A stretch of DNA of 6,513 bases from Actinomycetota bacterium. GTDB taxonomy: Bacteria > Actinomycetota > Actinomycetes > S36-B12 > UBA10799. The position numbers and the translations under genes were made by a program. Shown here piece by piece: positions 6,212 to 6,513 of this stretch; position 1 is the stretch's first letter, and every line of letters begins with the position of its first letter. The notes under the pieces are model-generated. The model made no database searches and was not told where the DNA came from. It was given only the letters and a program-made list of their open reading frames with translations. The DNA is taken from contig JAUPKM010000266.1 of NCBI GenBank assembly GCA_030837445.1, positions 1-6,513 on the forward strand, written 5' to 3'.

Positions 6212-6214
6212 TTG

Positions 6215-6513
6215 CTACCCCAAGCCCGCGACGCTCGCCTTGGCATCTTTGATGAGCAGCATGAGGTGGAGCGGGTCCGTGGGTGTTGGCTCGAATTGGT
6301 AGCGAAGATAGAACCGCTTTGCGTCATCATGAAGCGCGTGGACGAGGATCGCTCGGACACCGATCTGATCGGCGGCTTCGACGCTGCGTGCAATCGCGTC
6401 GCGCAGCAGGCTCTCGCCAAGCCCGCAGCCTTGATGTTTGCGATCAATAGCAAGGCGCGACAACAAGATCACCGGTATCGGGTCGGGCATGTTTCGGCGG
6501 AACTTGCCGCCAG
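6215..6513 (-). CDS. TacT-like GNAT acetyltransferase toxin (5'-truncated by the window edge)
   Basis: The last 98 codons are visible and the frame runs off the right edge; the stop is TAG at 6215-6217. The visible part begins GGKFRRNMPDPIPVILLSRL, characteristic of GNAT toxins of the TacT type: a basic patch, then MPDPIPV and (G/S)RLAID. Numbering from the Met at 6488-6490, the acetyl-CoA pyrophosphate loop is QGCGLG (20-25, Q-x-x-G-x-G), followed by LLRDA and GVRAILVHAL. The family's catalytic tyrosine is Y61 in FYLRYQF. TacT toxins acetylate the amino group of charged aminoacyl-tRNAs, which blocks translation. A DUF1778 ribbon-helix-helix antitoxin (TacA) is normally encoded just upstream, which here means beyond 6513. 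All key residues in the visible half are intact. The internal Met at 6488 is not the start, because conserved residues precede it. A metabolic GNAT is possible but less likely given the motif order. Confidence 0.88.
   Translation of the reverse strand, partial: GGKFRRNMPDPIPVILLSRLAIDRKHQGCGLGESLLRDAIARSVEAADQIGVRAILVHALHDDAKRFYLRYQFEPTPTDPLHLMLLIKDAKASVAGLG

Noticed and set aside
6062..6214. Possible promoter or tRNA/att site between the GNAT and membrane-protein genes
   Set aside because: TTGACT and TATCTT-like hexamers exist but do not pair at good spacing. No cloverleaf or direct repeat was found.

Overview
The window is GC-rich, and every gene I can support lies on the minus strand. It looks like accessory chromosomal DNA of a Mycobacterium or Mycolicibacterium. 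The reasons are the high GC, the GTG start with a strong G-rich ribosome binding site, a six-cysteine secreted protein of a type I know from mycobacteria, and a very long secreted protein with cadherin/VCBS-like repeats preceded by a Pro/Ala/Ser-rich segment. The genus is inferred from style and recalled family resemblance, not from a search.

Layout in the direction of transcription (right to left): (1) 6513-6215 is the 3' part of a TacT-like GNAT acetyltransferase toxin. Its start, and the antitoxin expected before it, lie beyond the right edge. A GC-rich stem-loop follows its stop. (2) 6061-5270 encodes a 263-aa protein of unknown function, with a membrane hairpin and a cytosolic coiled-coil domain. 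(3) 5131-3932 encodes a 399-aa protein with a short DUF4236-like N-terminus and a C-terminal zinc ribbon. A stem-loop sits on its stop codon. (4) 3864-3343 encodes a 173-aa secreted protein with six cysteines. (5) 3076-8 encodes a 1022-aa secreted repeat protein filling almost half the window.

Non-coding stretches are all under 300 bases. The longest, 3077-3342, is relatively AT-rich and holds a candidate promoter for the large gene. The 5132-5269 and 6062-6214 gaps show no convincing promoter. No tRNA, rRNA, insertion sequence or CRISPR array was seen.

Genes 2 and 3 are close (138 bases) and may form a two-gene unit beside a toxin-antitoxin locus. Genes 4 and 5 are both exported. The most distinctive feature is in the large protein: four divergent copies of a Trp-containing 'GDI...W...W-x-D-L' module are interleaved with the VCBS-like repeats (three VCBS units, two modules, one VCBS unit, two modules). 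I do not recognise this module as a named domain.
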